From positions 26,748-90,747 of the forward strand of contig MGWS01000026.1 in NCBI GenBank assembly GCA_001801105.1: a DNA stretch of 64,000 bases, written 5' to 3'. A model generated the notes under the pieces. It made no database searches. It was not told where the DNA came from and worked only from the letters and a program-made list of their open reading frames with translations. This DNA is from Gallionellales bacterium GWA2_60_18. Lineage in GTDB: Bacteria > Pseudomonadota > Gammaproteobacteria > Burkholderiales > Gallionellaceae. The stretch's first letter is position 1. Each line of letters begins with the position of its first letter. Shown here in pieces: positions 26,521-36,265 of the stretch. The position numbers and the translations under genes are program-made.

Positions 26521-27876
26521 TTGAACACTGCCAGTTTTGCCAGCCTGAACCTGGCGCCTGAGATCCTCCGGACGCTGACCGAAGCCGGATACACCATCCC
26601 GACCCCGATACAGGCCCAGGCCATTCCGCTGGTGCTGGAAGGCCAGGACCTGATGGCGGGCGCGCAGACGGGCACCGGCAAGACCGCGGCCTTCGCGCTG
26701 CCCATGCTGCAAAAGCTGCTGCCGCACGCCAGCACCAATACCTCGCCGGCGCGCCATCCGGTGCGGGCGCTGATCCTAGTGCCGACGCGCGAGCTGGCGA
26801 TCCAGGTGGAAGCCAGCGTCAAGGCCTACGCGAAATACACCAAGCTGCGTTCGCTGGTGGTGTTCGGCGGAGTGGATATCAAGACACAGACGCCGCACCT
26901 GAAGACCGGCGTGGAGATATTGGTGGCGACACCGGGGCGTTTGCTGGACCACATCGAGCAGAAGACGGTGCAGTTGAACCAGGTGCAGATGCTGGTGCTG
27001 GATGAGGCGGACCGCATGCTGGACATGGGCTTCATGCCCGACCTGAAGCGCATCCTCGCGCTGCTGCCGAGGATACGGCAGAGCCTGATGTTCTCGGCCA
27101 CGTTCTCGGACGAGATCAAGAAATTGTCGGAAGACTTCCTGATCTACCCGACGCTCCTCGAGGTCGCGCGCAGCAATGCCACCGCCGAGAACGTCACGCA
27201 AAAAGCCTACATGGTCGAGCAGGTGGACAAGCATGCGCTGCTGGTGCAATTGCTGCGCGGCAGCGATGCCACACAGGCCATCGTGTTCACCAAGACTAAA
27301 CTCACCGCCAGCCGTCTCTCGCGGCAATTGCAGCGCGACGGCCTGGCTGCCGACGCCATCCACGGCGACAAGAGCCAGCTGGAACGCATCCAGGCGCTGG
27401 ATGCATTCAAGAGCGGAAAGATATCGACACTGGTCGCTACCGATGTCGCGGCACGCGGCTTGGATATCGACCAGCTGCCGATGGTGATCAACTACGAGAT
27501 CCCGCACGCGCCGGAGGATTACGTGCACCGCATCGGGCGCACCGGGCGCGCCGGCGCATCCGGCACGGCGATCTCGCTGGTGGCGCCGGAAGAGGAAAGA
27601 TACCTGAAAGAGATCGAAAAGCTCATCAAGTGTGAGATCAGGAAAGAAACCGCCAACCTGCCGGCGCATCCGGCGCGGCATCAACGGACCGAGCGGCACG
27701 AGGAGCGCAGTCATGCGCCGCGACCGCCTGCAGCGGTAAAACGCAGCCACGACGCCTGGTTCGACAAGCCCTACGAGCCGGGCGTCAGCACCGCGCCCGC
27801 GCAACCGCAGCCGGAAGCGCCGGCGGCCAAGCCGTCCGCCAGGCCGATGCCGGCGCTGTTCAGGCGGCCCCGCTGA
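26521..27876 (+). CDS. rhlE: DEAD-box RNA helicase, RhlE type
   Basis: A 451-residue ATP-dependent RNA helicase. All core motifs are visible: GAQTGTGKTAAFALP, PTRELAIQVE, TPGRLLDH, VLDEADRMLDMGF, SATFS, ATDVAARGLDI and HRIGRTGRAG. The C-terminal 65 residues are basic, Pro/Ala-rich and probably disordered, as in RhlE proteins, and help bind RNA. RhlE acts in ribosome assembly and cold adaptation. The start is a TTG at 26521; no in-frame ATG exists before the Q motif region, so TTG is accepted. It lies 61 bases after uvrB. Confidence 0.9.
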   Translation: MNTASFASLNLAPEILRTLTEAGYTIPTPIQAQAIPLVLEGQDLMAGAQTGTGKTAAFALPMLQKLLPHASTNTSPARHPVRALILVPTRELAIQVEASVKAYAKYTKLRSLVVFGGVDIKTQTPHLKTGVEILVATPGRLLDHIEQKTVQLNQVQMLVLDEADRMLDMGFMPDLKRILALLPRIRQSLMFSATFSDEIKKLSEDFLIYPTLLEVARSNATAENVTQKAYMVEQVDKHALLVQLLRGSDATQAIVFTKTKLTASRLSRQLQRDGLAADAIHGDKSQLERIQALDAFKSGKISTLVATDVAARGLDIDQLPMVINYEIPHAPEDYVHRIGRTGRAGASGTAISLVAPEEERYLKEIEKLIKCEIRKETANLPAHPARHQRTERHEERSHAPRPPAAVKRSHDAWFDKPYEPGVSTAPAQPQPEAPAAKPSARPMPALFRRPR

Positions 27877-27902
27877 CCGGGGCGTTCTGGGCGTTTGCGG
27901 CG

Positions 27903-28400
27903 ATGAAGGCGGGAGACGGAAAAGTCGGCGTGCTGTTCGTCTGCATGGGCAACATCTGCCGTTCGCCCACCGCCGAGGCGGTGTTCCGCCATTACGTCGA
28001 GAATGCCGGCCTTTCGGAAAACATCCTGATCGATTCTGCCGGAACGCACGACTACCACATCGGCGACCCGCCGGATGCGCGCGCCCGGCGCGCCGCGCAG
28101 CAGCGCGGTTACAACATGGGCGGATTGCGCGGGCGCCAGGTGGAAGTGAAGGATTTTGAACGCTTCGACTATGTGCTGGCGATGGACGAGGGGAATCTCG
28201 CCATCCTGCAACGTCTTGCGCAACCGGTTGGCGGCAATCCCCAACTGTTCCTCGAATACGCTCGCCACCACGCCGAACGCGAAGTGCCCGATCCCTACTA
28301 TGGTGGCGCTGACGGCTTCGAGCGGGTGCTGGATATGGTGGAGGACGCGGCGGAAGGACTGCTGCAACATATTCGCCAAAGGCATCTCGAGCGCGGCTGA
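27903..28400 (+). CDS. Low-molecular-weight protein-tyrosine phosphatase
   Basis: A 165-residue cytoplasmic phosphatase. The P-loop CMGNICRS near residue 14 gives the Cys nucleophile and Arg, and DPYYGGADGF provides the general acid Asp. This is the standard layout of the family that dephosphorylates tyrosine-phosphorylated proteins or, in some bacteria, acts on arginine phosphate. Genes for capsule kinases usually accompany the exopolysaccharide type, but none is near, so a housekeeping role is more likely. It follows the helicase by 26 bases and could be co-transcribed. Confidence 0.92.
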   Translation: MKAGDGKVGVLFVCMGNICRSPTAEAVFRHYVENAGLSENILIDSAGTHDYHIGDPPDARARRAAQQRGYNMGGLRGRQVEVKDFERFDYVLAMDEGNLAILQRLAQPVGGNPQLFLEYARHHAEREVPDPYYGGADGFERVLDMVEDAAEGLLQHIRQRHLERG

Positions 28401-28497
28401 TCTCTCGTGGCGGCTTCGTGCCATAACCGGACAGCCACAGCCGCGATACTCAGTCATCGCGACTTGAAACAACTTTTTCTAGAGCATTAAAACCGCA

Positions 28498-28860
28498 TCA
28501 GGGGCCGCTGCCTTTGCCATTCCGGTCTTTGAATGAGCAAGTGTTGTCCTGTATATGTCCTTTGTAATGCTTCTCGAACGAACGGCATATATCCGGTTTG
28601 AACAGCCACTGGTTATCCGGCGTGACAAACAGCTTTGCGTCTATCGGGAATTCCTGTTTCTGATAGATCTCGAAGAGATGCGCTTCATCGGGTGATATGC
28701 CGCTCCGGTGCAAATGTTCCACCAAGCCGCAGATCGTGTCAGAGAAGTAGGAGTTATATTCATCGCCTCCTCCAAAGATATGAACTCTGGCCTCATATGT
28801 ATAAGGCAGGCTTTTGTCGTATTTCGACTTTGGGCCGAGTATTTTTTCAAGTAAGTTCAT
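28498..28860 (-). CDS. Hypothetical protein
   Basis: A 120-residue protein of unknown function, started at the ATG complement of 28858-28860 (MNLLEKILGPKSKYDKSLPY). An upstream in-frame ATG at 28938 would add 26 residues that look like non-coding translation. There is no signal peptide or membrane span. The sequence is polar with conserved-looking HIFGGGDEYNSYFSDTICGL and LFEIYQKQEFPIDAKLFVTP stretches, and base composition is lower in GC than its neighbours. It lies between the phosphatase and the rne terminator. It could be an acquired single gene. Confidence 0.65.
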   Translation of the reverse strand: MNLLEKILGPKSKYDKSLPYTYEARVHIFGGGDEYNSYFSDTICGLVEHLHRSGISPDEAHLFEIYQKQEFPIDAKLFVTPDNQWLFKPDICRSFEKHYKGHIQDNTCSFKDRNGKGSGP

Positions 28861-29096
28861 GGTCGTTTGAGATAGGAAGTTCACATATCTGCTTGTCCAA
28901 ATTGCCCTTACTATATAGCAGGAAATCGCCCATGTCACTGGGTGAATCCGTGGGGCTGAATAAAGAGCGGTTCTGACAATGTAATGGAGCGCCGCAAGCT
29001 GTCGTAAGCAAAAGGCCGGGCCAATGACTGCCCAAACAAAAAAGCCGCACGACGTGAAAGTCGTGCGGCTTTTGTTTTGTTGCCCAGGCCTGAGAA
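28861..29096. other. Spacer between hypothetical gene and rne
   Basis: This 236-base stretch holds the leader of the minus-strand hypothetical gene and, at 29041-29072, the rne terminator. I see no further gene. Confidence 0.5.
29041..29076 (-). terminator. Strong bidirectional terminator after rne
   Basis: A 13-bp perfect stem (AAAGCCGCACGAC at 29041-29053 with its complement at 29060-29072) has a GTGAAA loop. T-rich runs flank it on both strands. It lies just past the rne stop on the minus strand. Confidence 0.9.
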
Positions 29097-31655
29097 CTAT
29101 GCCTGCGGGCGTTGCGTCTCGATCTGCACCAGCGGTTCGTTTTCCGCATACACCTCGCGCTGACGTTGACGGCGGCGCGGTGCGGGTTGCTCCGTATGGC
29201 TGGACGGGGCGCTCACGACGGTGTTGAACTTGCCCGGATCGGTCTCGATCTGGATCAGTCCCTTGCCGCTCGCCGCTGCCACCGGTGCGCTTGCCGCGAC
29301 AGGTTTCGGAGCGACCGCTGCGACCGGTACAGCCGCTACAGCCGGTGCGAGGCTTGCCGCCGGCGTCGGGGTGGACGGGTAGGCGATATGCTCGGTCGGC
29401 TTCTGCGGCGGCACATAGCCTTCGGGGTAGGCGATGTATTCGGATGGCTTGGGGCTGGCCGGTGCGACTGCTGCGGGTGCGGCAGCCTGCACCGCAACGC
29501 CGGCTTCGCCATCCGTGGCCGAAGTTTCGGCATCTTGCGGCGCGTTTTCGCGGCGCTGGCGTTCGCGCTGTCCGCCACGGCGACCGCGGCGGCGACCGCC
29601 TTCGCGGGTACCGTTTTCCGCAGTCTGCTCGGTCGTTGCGCCGGCCTGATTTTCTTCGACCTCGGCAGAGGAAGCGACGGAAGGTTTGCCGGCCTGCGTC
29701 CTTTGCGCAGATTCTGCCGGTGCGCGCGGTGGGCGCGGCTGCTTGGGCTGGCGTGCCTCACGCGGCTCGCGTTGCTCTTGCGGACGGGGTTCGGCCTGTG
29801 CCTGCTTTTCGCCGCCACGGGCTTCGTTGCGGTCGCGGCGCTTGCCGCCTTCACCGCGTTCGGCCCGGTCTCCGCGTTCGCGGCGCTTGCCACCTTCGCT
29901 GCGTTCGCCGCGCTCGCGGCGCTGATTGCCGCGTGATGCGCCAGCTGCCGGTCGGGCCTTGGGTTGTTCTTCTTCGCCCAGCTTCTTGAACCAGCCGAAC
30001 AGCTTGCCGATGAGGGATGGTTTTTCTTCCTCGGCCTTCATCGGGGCAGGCTGCACCGGGGTGATGCCCTGTACCACGGCTTGCGCGCGCGCGGCCTTCT
30101 GCTGTTCCTGCGTGGCGGCGCCGGACGCGATCTCTTCGCTCGGTTTTTCCACCAGCTTGTAGCTTGCTTGCAGCATCTCCTCGGTCAGGTCGTCCTGACG
30201 CAGGCGGTTGATGTTGTAGTTGGGCGTTTCCAGATAGGGGTTGGGGATCAGTATCACCGATACCCGCAGGCGCGACTCGATGCGATGGATGTCGGCGCGC
30301 TTCTCGTTGAGCAGGAAGGTGGCGACATCCACCGGCACCTGCACGTGGATCGCGGCGCTGCTTTCCTTCATCGCTTCTTCCTGAATGATGCGCAGGATGT
30401 GCAAAGCGGAAGATTCGGTGCCACGGATGTGGCCGACGCCGTTGCAACGCGGGCAGGTCATGTAGTTGCTCTCGCCCAGGCTGGGTTGCAGGCGCTGGCG
30501 CGACAGTTCGAGCAGGCCGAAGCGCGAGATCTTGGAGGTCTGCACGCGGGCGCGGTCGTAGTGCAGCGAGTCGCGCAGGCGGTCTTCCACAGCGCGCTGG
30601 TTGCGGGCGTTCTCCATGTCGATGAAGTCGATCACGATCAGGCCGCCGAGGTCGCGCAGGCGCAACTGGCGGGCGATCTCTTCGGCCGCCTCGAGGTTGG
30701 TGTTGAGCGCGGTGGTCTCGATGTCGCCACCCTTGGTCGCGCGTGCCGAGTTGATGTCGATCGCGGTCAGCGCCTCGGTGTGGTCGATCACGATGGCGCC
30801 GCCGGAAGGCAGGCGTATCTCGCGGGAGTGCGCGGATTCGATCTGGTGCTCGATCTGGAAGCGCGAGAACAGCGGCACGTCATCCACGTAGCGCTTGATG
30901 CGGTCGACGTTGTCCGGCATCACCGTGCTCATGAACGCCAGCGCCTGCTGGTATACGTCCTCGGTGTCGATCAGGATCTCGCCGATCTCCGGGTTGAAGT
31001 AGTCGCGGATGGCGCGCACCACCAGGCTGCTTTCCAGATAGATCAGCGACGGGGCCTTCTCATCGCGCGCCGCGCCTTCGATCGCGTCCCACAATTGTTT
31101 GAGGTAGTCCAGGTCCCACTGCAACTCTTCCTTGTTGCGGCCGATGCCGGCGGTGCGGGCGATGATGCTCATGCCGCGCGGCACTTCCACCTGCGACAGT
31201 ACCTCGCGCAGCTCGTCGCGTTCCTCGCCCTCGATGCGGCGCGATACGCCGCCGCCGTTCGGGTTGTTCGGCATCAGCACGATGTAGCGCCCGGCCAGGC
31301 TGATATAGGTGGTCAGCGCCGCGCCCTTGTTGCCGCGCTCGTCTTTTTCCACCTGCACCAGCAGTTCCTGGCCTTCGCGCAGCGCTTCCTTGATGGAGGG
31401 GCGGCTGCCGCAACCGGGCTGGTAATACTGCGGGGAAACTTCTTTGAACGGCAGAAAGCCGTGGCGGGTGCCGCCATATTCGACGAAGCAGGCTTCGAGG
31501 CTGGGCTCCAGGCGGGTGATGACGGCCTTGTAGATGTTGCTCTTGCGTTGCTCTTTACCGGCGGTTTCAATGTCCAGGTCGATGAGTTTCTGACCGTCGA
31601 CAATGGCGACGCGGAGTTCTTCCGGCTGCGTCGCATTGAATAGCATGCGTTTCAT
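29097..31655 (-). CDS. rne: Ribonuclease E
   Basis: RNase E, the endonuclease that starts most mRNA decay and processes 9S RNA and tRNAs; it scaffolds the degradosome at the inner membrane. The 852 residues start [18 protein letters not shown]. An S1 domain covers about 38-120. The catalytic part has [12 protein letters not shown] and LIVIDFIDM, supplying the two metal-binding Asp residues, and the Zn-link CPRCNG. After about residue 500 comes an Arg/Glu-rich, then Pro/Ala/Val-rich, low-complexity tail with repeats such as [22 protein letters not shown], which would bind RNA and partners. It is divergent from rluC, as in many proteobacteria. Confidence 0.95.
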   Translation of the reverse strand: MKRMLFNATQPEELRVAIVDGQKLIDLDIETAGKEQRKSNIYKAVITRLEPSLEACFVEYGGTRHGFLPFKEVSPQYYQPGCGSRPSIKEALREGQELLVQVEKDERGNKGAALTTYISLAGRYIVLMPNNPNGGGVSRRIEGEERDELREVLSQVEVPRGMSIIARTAGIGRNKEELQWDLDYLKQLWDAIEGAARDEKAPSLIYLESSLVVRAIRDYFNPEIGEILIDTEDVYQQALAFMSTVMPDNVDRIKRYVDDVPLFSRFQIEHQIESAHSREIRLPSGGAIVIDHTEALTAIDINSARATKGGDIETTALNTNLEAAEEIARQLRLRDLGGLIVIDFIDMENARNQRAVEDRLRDSLHYDRARVQTSKISRFGLLELSRQRLQPSLGESNYMTCPRCNGVGHIRGTESSALHILRIIQEEAMKESSAAIHVQVPVDVATFLLNEKRADIHRIESRLRVSVILIPNPYLETPNYNINRLRQDDLTEEMLQASYKLVEKPSEEIASGAATQEQQKAARAQAVVQGITPVQPAPMKAEEEKPSLIGKLFGWFKKLGEEEQPKARPAAGASRGNQRRERGERSEGGKRRERGDRAERGEGGKRRDRNEARGGEKQAQAEPRPQEQREPREARQPKQPRPPRAPAESAQRTQAGKPSVASSAEVEENQAGATTEQTAENGTREGGRRRGRRGGQRERQRRENAPQDAETSATDGEAGVAVQAAAPAAVAPASPKPSEYIAYPEGYVPPQKPTEHIAYPSTPTPAASLAPAVAAVPVAAVAPKPVAASAPVAAASGKGLIQIETDPGKFNTVVSAPSSHTEQPAPRRRQRQREVYAENEPLVQIETQRPQA

Positions 31656-32021
31656 ATCGTTGTCTCCCGCGCTCAGACACGGGCGAGGCCAAGCTACACG
31701 CGATCAGGCGTGCGAGAGGAGCAATCGTGCAAACATGGATGGTTTGTGCAAACGGTTGGTCAAAATCGGTTCTCTGTCAGTAGCTTGTCTTAAATTGTCT
31801 GGGTGACGCAGCGTAGGCGCGTCACGGAAATCCACAGGTGCTTTGAGCGCGTAATTCAATTACTATCGCTGCTGGTTCCGGTGAGCGATATTAACCGGGC
31901 TGCGGCTGGTAGGGGTGGCGGCATCATGAGCCGTCGCTTGTGCCAGAGATTGAATCCGGCAGGAAGTTCATTCCAAACTTACCCGGTTACCCAAACGCGC
32001 GAGTGGCGAAGTATATTCAAA
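31656..32021. other. rne-rluC divergent region, long leader
   Basis: This 366-base spacer carries both promoters. In E. coli the rne leader is about 360 bases and is folded for autoregulation by RNase E, and rluC lies divergently, so a similar structured leader is plausible. I could not identify either promoter with confidence. The plus-strand frame from 31803 is open but has no ribosome-binding site and is probably not translated. Confidence 0.5.
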
Positions 32022-32969
32022 ATGAATGGTTTAAGCAAAGAATCCGTCACTTTTCTGGAAATAGATGAAAACGGCGAGTCGCAGCGCATCGACAATTTCC
32101 TGTTCAAACACCTGAAAGGCGTGCCCAAGAGCCACATTTACCGCATTTTGCGCGGCGAAGTGCGGGTGAACAAGAAGCGCGTGGACCAGACCTACCGCCT
32201 GCAACTGGGCGACCTGCTGCGCATCCCGCCGATCCGCGTGGCGGAAAGGCCCGAGGTTGAATACATCCCGGCGCTGGAATTCCCCATCCTGTACGAGGAC
32301 GACGCGCTGCTGGCGGTCAACAAGCCGGCCGGGACGGCGGTGCACGGCGGCAGCGGGGTGAGCTTCGGGGTGATCGAACAGATGCGCCGCGCGCGTCCGC
32401 AGGCGAAGTTCCTCGAACTGGTGCACCGGCTTGACCGCGAGACCTCCGGGGTGCTGCTGCTGGCCAAGAAGCGTTCGGCGCTGACCGGGTTGCACGAGAT
32501 CATGCGCGAGGGCAACAGCGACAAGCGCTATTTCACGCTGGTGCTGGGGCAATGGCACAACGCGCGCCAGCACGTCAAGCTGCCGCTGCACAAGTTCGAC
32601 ACGCCGCAGGGCGAAAAGCGCGTGATGGTGCGCGAGGACGGGCAGGCGGCGCATACCGTCTTCACCCTGCAAAAGAACTGGCCGGGGTTCAGCCTGCTCG
32701 AAGCCGAACTCAAGACCGGGCGCACCCACCAGATACGCGTCCACCTTGCCCACCTCGGCTTCCCCATCGCGGGCGACGACAAATACGGCGACTTCGCGCG
32801 CAACAAGGAACTGGCGAAACAGGGGCTGAAACGCATGTTCCTGCACGCGCATTCCATCGCGTTCAACCACCCGCTGAGCGGCGAAGCGCTGATCATCACC
32901 GCGCCGCTGGCGCCGGAACTGGAGTCTTTTGTTGCGCGGCTGGATGCCGCAGCCGCAACAAGCCGATGA
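32022..32969 (+). CDS. rluC: 23S rRNA pseudouridine synthase RluC
   Basis: RluC converts three uridines of 23S rRNA (positions 955, 2504 and 2580 in E. coli) to pseudouridine. I start at ATG 32022, giving 315 residues; the frame stays open upstream to 31803 but is not needed. An S4 RNA-binding domain (QRIDNFLFKHLKGVPKSHIY and RGEVRVNKKR) precedes the catalytic domain with the Asp-containing HRLDRETSGVLLLAK and the KTGRTHQIRVHLAHLGFPI motif. The pairing with rne supports RluC rather than RluD. Confidence 0.93.
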   Translation: MNGLSKESVTFLEIDENGESQRIDNFLFKHLKGVPKSHIYRILRGEVRVNKKRVDQTYRLQLGDLLRIPPIRVAERPEVEYIPALEFPILYEDDALLAVNKPAGTAVHGGSGVSFGVIEQMRRARPQAKFLELVHRLDRETSGVLLLAKKRSALTGLHEIMREGNSDKRYFTLVLGQWHNARQHVKLPLHKFDTPQGEKRVMVREDGQAAHTVFTLQKNWPGFSLLEAELKTGRTHQIRVHLAHLGFPIAGDDKYGDFARNKELAKQGLKRMFLHAHSIAFNHPLSGEALIITAPLAPELESFVARLDAAAATSR

Positions 32970-33039
32970 TTGCGCTAAACCTTTCCCTTGTATCTGCCGA
33001 TAACACAAACAAGACGCCGGCAGAGCCAAGGAGGTCATC

Positions 33040-33360
33040 ATGCGCTACGTTTCCAGCATCCAGCCCGCAGCGGGTTACATCGATCAACGCGGGGTAAAAC
33101 GGCTAGACAGAACCCGTGCGGTTAGCCCGGTATCCGCAGGCGAGGGAGGGGTCGCGGTCAGCGTGCGGCAGCATCCGCATGAGCCGCGTGTTGCCGAACT
33201 TATCCGGCAGGTGCACCGTGAACTTATGGAGGAACGGCGCAAGGCCTGCCGCCGCGTCAGCCACCAGCCGGCACTGATCGACCTGCGCTCCGGCGCCGAC
33301 CGCCGCCATCACAACCTGCGCGAGGGAGATGTCGTCGAGCATATCGACGAGGAAGCCTGA
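33040..33360 (+). CDS. Small basic hypothetical protein
   Basis: A 106-residue protein with an excellent ribosome-binding site (AAGGAGG at 33028-33034). It is hydrophilic and Arg-rich, with a central helix ELIRQVHRELMEERRKACRR and an RRxS-like RRVSHQPA. No signal peptide, membrane span or known domain is visible. It lies 70 bases after rluC. The strong start signal is the main reason to accept it. Function unknown. Confidence 0.6.
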   Translation: MRYVSSIQPAAGYIDQRGVKRLDRTRAVSPVSAGEGGVAVSVRQHPHEPRVAELIRQVHRELMEERRKACRRVSHQPALIDLRSGADRRHHNLREGDVVEHIDEEA

Positions 33361-33487
33361 TCCCGCTCTTGTTCGCAGCAGGCCACGTCCTCACGCGCTG
33401 TGCAGCGCACCCCATTTGACAGCGGATAGCGTGCGACATAGCATGGTGTAGCGCCATACCGTATCCCAATCCGCTATCGCCATCAGG

Positions 33488-34648
33488 ATGTTTAACGCAC
33501 CGATCACGCCCCTTTCCACTGCATCGCTGCCGGCTGCGGATATTTCTCCCGGCGCGACCACGCGCGAACTGCGTTGCAGCGGCGAGTGGCTGTTGCCTTC
33601 GGCGGCGCAGATTGAAGCCCGCATCGACGCGACCCTGAAGGCGATGCCGCCGGACGGGGACGAGTTGCTGATCGATGCGCAAGCCATCACCGCGCTGGAT
33701 ACCTCGGGAGCCTGGTTGCTGCACCGCACTCGGCACGAACTGGAGCTGGGCGGGCATGTCGTGCGCTTCACCGGTCTGCGCCCCGAATTCGAGGCGCTGC
33801 TGCGCCTGATCGCCACCCGCACGGCGTCCGCCGCCACTGCGCCGCCGCCCGTGTCCGGCTTCCTGCAACGCATCGGCGGCAATGCATGGGAGAGTCTGCG
33901 CGGCGCGCTCGGTCTGCTGTCCTTTCTGGGAGCCAGCGCGGCTGCGCTGCTGCGCGCGCTGGCGTATCCGCGGCGCATCCGCTGGAGATCCATCCTGTAT
34001 AACCTGCAAACTACCGGCGTTGCGGCGCTGCCGATCACCGGCCTGCTCGCATTCCTGCTCGGCATCGTCATCGCCTATCAGGGGGCGGAGCAGTTGAGCC
34101 GCGTCGGCGCCAACATCTACATCGCCGACCTGGTCGGGTTGTCGATGGTGCGCGAGCTCTCGCCGCTGATCACCGCCATCATCATCGCCGGACGTTCAGG
34201 TTCGGCCTATGCGGCGCAGATCGGCACTATGAAGGTGACCGAAGAGGTCGACGCGCTGCGCACCATCGGCATCGGCCCGCTCGACCTGCTGGTGCTGCCC
34301 AAGGTGATCGCGCTGGTGATCGCGCTGCCGTTGCTGACCGTCTATACCGACATCATGGGCGTGCTCGGCGGCATGGTGATGGCGCGCGCCCAACTCGACG
34401 TCGGCTACACCACCTTCATCGACCGTCTCGGCGATGCGGTCAGCCTGACCTCGTTCCTGATCGGCGTCGGCAAAGCGCCGGTGTTCGCGGTGATCATCGC
34501 GCTGGTGGGCTGCTATCAGGGCTTCCAGGTGAACGGCAGCGCCGAGAGCGTCGGGCAGCAGACCACCCGCAGCGTGGTGCAGTCCATCTTCCTGGTGATC
34601 CTGGTCGATGCGCTGTTCTCTATCGCGTTCAGTTGGCTGGATATATGA
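33488..34648 (+). CDS. MlaE-type permease with STAS domain
   Basis: Inner-membrane permease of an Mla-like lipid ABC transporter. The N-terminal 130 residues form a STAS-like domain (ELLIDAQAITALDTSGAWLL), fused to the MlaE/DUF140 permease part of about 250 residues with several membrane spans. The conserved VRELSPLITAIIIAGRSGSAYAAQIGTM is split here by none of the usual gaps, and IGIGPLDLLVLPKVIA follows. In E. coli the STAS protein MlaB and permease MlaE are separate; here they are fused. It is the first gene of a four-gene operon: permease, ATPase, MCE protein, lipoprotein. Confidence 0.9.
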   Translation: MFNAPITPLSTASLPAADISPGATTRELRCSGEWLLPSAAQIEARIDATLKAMPPDGDELLIDAQAITALDTSGAWLLHRTRHELELGGHVVRFTGLRPEFEALLRLIATRTASAATAPPPVSGFLQRIGGNAWESLRGALGLLSFLGASAAALLRALAYPRRIRWRSILYNLQTTGVAALPITGLLAFLLGIVIAYQGAEQLSRVGANIYIADLVGLSMVRELSPLITAIIIAGRSGSAYAAQIGTMKVTEEVDALRTIGIGPLDLLVLPKVIALVIALPLLTVYTDIMGVLGGMVMARAQLDVGYTTFIDRLGDAVSLTSFLIGVGKAPVFAVIIALVGCYQGFQVNGSAESVGQQTTRSVVQSIFLVILVDALFSIAFSWLDI

Positions 34649-35421
34649 ATACCGCCGTCATCGAGATACGCGACCTGAACACAAGTTTCGGCGACGCGGT
34701 CGTGCACCGCGACGTGAGCCTGACGGTGCGGCGCGGCGAGATATTCGCGCTGGTCGGCGGCAGCGGCTGCGGCAAGTCGACCATGCTGCGCGAGATCATC
34801 ATGCTGCAACCGCCTGTGTCTGGTTCGATCCGGGTGTTCGGCAGCGAGGTGATCGGGCTGTCCGACGAACAGGCGCTGCCGTTCCGGCGCCGCTGGGGCG
34901 TGATGTTCGAGCGCGGCGCGCTGTTCAGTTCGCTCACCGTGACGGAGAACGTCGCCATGGTGATCCGCGAGCACACCGGCCTCGAAGCGGCGCTGGCCGG
35001 CGAGATCGCCGCCCTCAAGATCGCACTCGCCGGCCTGCCGCCCGATGCCGGGCAGAAATACCCGAGTGAACTCTCCGGCGGCATGCGCAAGCGCGCGGCG
35101 CTGGCGCGCGCGCTGGCGCTCGATCCGGAACTGCTGCTGCTGGACGAGCCGACCGCCGGGCTCGACCCGTTGAGTGCCGCCGGCATCGACGAACTGGTGC
35201 GCCATCTGCGCGATGCGCTCGGCCTCACCATCATGATGGTCACGCACGATCTCGACCTGCTATGGCGCGTGGCGGATCGGGTTGCGGTGCTGGGAGAAGG
35301 GCGTATTCTGGGAGAAGGCACGATGCAGGAACTGGCGCGCTCGGATGATGCGCTGATACGCGAATATTTTCACGGCCCGCGCGGGCGGGGGGCATTGGAG
35401 CAGGCATGGAATCGAAAGTAA
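34645..35421 (+). CDS. MlaF-type ABC transporter ATPase
   Basis: A 258-residue ATPase that powers the Mla-like lipid transporter. Walker A GGSGCGKSTMLREI, the signature LSGGMRKRAALARALAL, Walker B LLLLDEPTAGLDP and the switch His in MMVTHDLDLL are all present. The ATG at 34645 overlaps the permease stop (ATGA), and the last codons overlap the MCE gene by 16 bases, so the operon is tightly coupled. Confidence 0.92.
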   Translation: MNTAVIEIRDLNTSFGDAVVHRDVSLTVRRGEIFALVGGSGCGKSTMLREIIMLQPPVSGSIRVFGSEVIGLSDEQALPFRRRWGVMFERGALFSSLTVTENVAMVIREHTGLEAALAGEIAALKIALAGLPPDAGQKYPSELSGGMRKRAALARALALDPELLLLDEPTAGLDPLSAAGIDELVRHLRDALGLTIMMVTHDLDLLWRVADRVAVLGEGRILGEGTMQELARSDDALIREYFHGPRGRGALEQAWNRK

Positions 35422-36242
35422 ATCTCACAGTGGTCGGACTGTTCGTGCTGATACTCGGCGCGCTGCTGATCGGCGGCGTGCTGTGGCTGTCCGGCGGCAA
35501 GAGCTACGGCAAGACCTACGACACCTATCTGGTCTACATGAGCGAATCGGTGTCCGGCCTGAGTCCGGATGCGCCGGTGCGCTATCGCGGCGTGCAGGTC
35601 GGCGGGGTGCGCGACATCTCGCTCGCGCCAGGCAACGTCGAACTGGTGCAACTGACGCTGGATATCGAACGCGGCACGCCGGTGAAGCAGGACACGGTGG
35701 CTGTGCTGCAAGTGCAGGGCTTGACCGGCATCGCCCATGTCGACCTCTCCGGCGGCAGCCGCGACTCGCCACCGCTCAAGGCCGGGTCGGATGCGGCGTA
35801 TCCGGTGATCCGCACCGGGCCGTCGCTGATGCTGCGCCTGGATACCGCGGTCACCGCGCTGCTCACCAACCTCAACCGCAGCAGCGAGAACATCAACGCC
35901 CTGCTGGATCAGGAGAACCGTGCCGCATTGCGCCGCACCCTGTTCAATCTGGAACGGCTGTCCGGCGCGCTCGCGGGCGCCGAGTTGCCGCAACTGCTGC
36001 GCCGCCTCCAGCTCAGCGCCGATGCCTTCGACCGCATGGCGAACGAGACCGCGCGTGCCGGGACGAGTACTGCGGACACCGTCGCCAGCGTGCGCGCCGA
36101 GACCCTGCCGGAAGCGCGTCAGGCGATCGCCGAACTGCGCGAATTGACCGCCTCGTTGCGCCGTTTCAGCGAAGCGCTGGAGCGCAACCCCGGCATGCTG
36201 TTGCAAGGCAGGGAAAACGTGAAACGCGGGCCGGGCGAATGA
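35406..36242 (+). CDS. MCE-domain lipid-binding protein (MlaD type)
   Basis: A 278-residue membrane-anchored MCE protein, the periplasmic substrate-binding ring of the transporter. An N-terminal membrane span (VVGLFVLILGALLIGGVLWL) is followed by one MCE domain (about 40-120) with SVSGLSPDAPVRYRGVQVGGV and GLTGIAHVDLSGG. The C-terminal part is helical, as in Mla/Yeb-type MCE proteins that extend toward the outer membrane. Length exceeds E. coli MlaD (183) by nearly 100 residues. Substrate is probably phospholipid, by family. Confidence 0.9.
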   Translation: MESKVNLTVVGLFVLILGALLIGGVLWLSGGKSYGKTYDTYLVYMSESVSGLSPDAPVRYRGVQVGGVRDISLAPGNVELVQLTLDIERGTPVKQDTVAVLQVQGLTGIAHVDLSGGSRDSPPLKAGSDAAYPVIRTGPSLMLRLDTAVTALLTNLNRSSENINALLDQENRAALRRTLFNLERLSGALAGAELPQLLRRLQLSADAFDRMANETARAGTSTADTVASVRAETLPEARQAIAELRELTASLRRFSEALERNPGMLLQGRENVKRGPGE

Positions 36243-36265
36243 CATTCGATAACGGAAGCTATCCC

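Noticed and set aside
29964..31643. 559-residue plus-strand ORF opposite rne
   Set aside because: Shadow of RNase E; high-GC codon use keeps the opposite frame open, no ribosome-binding site or domain.
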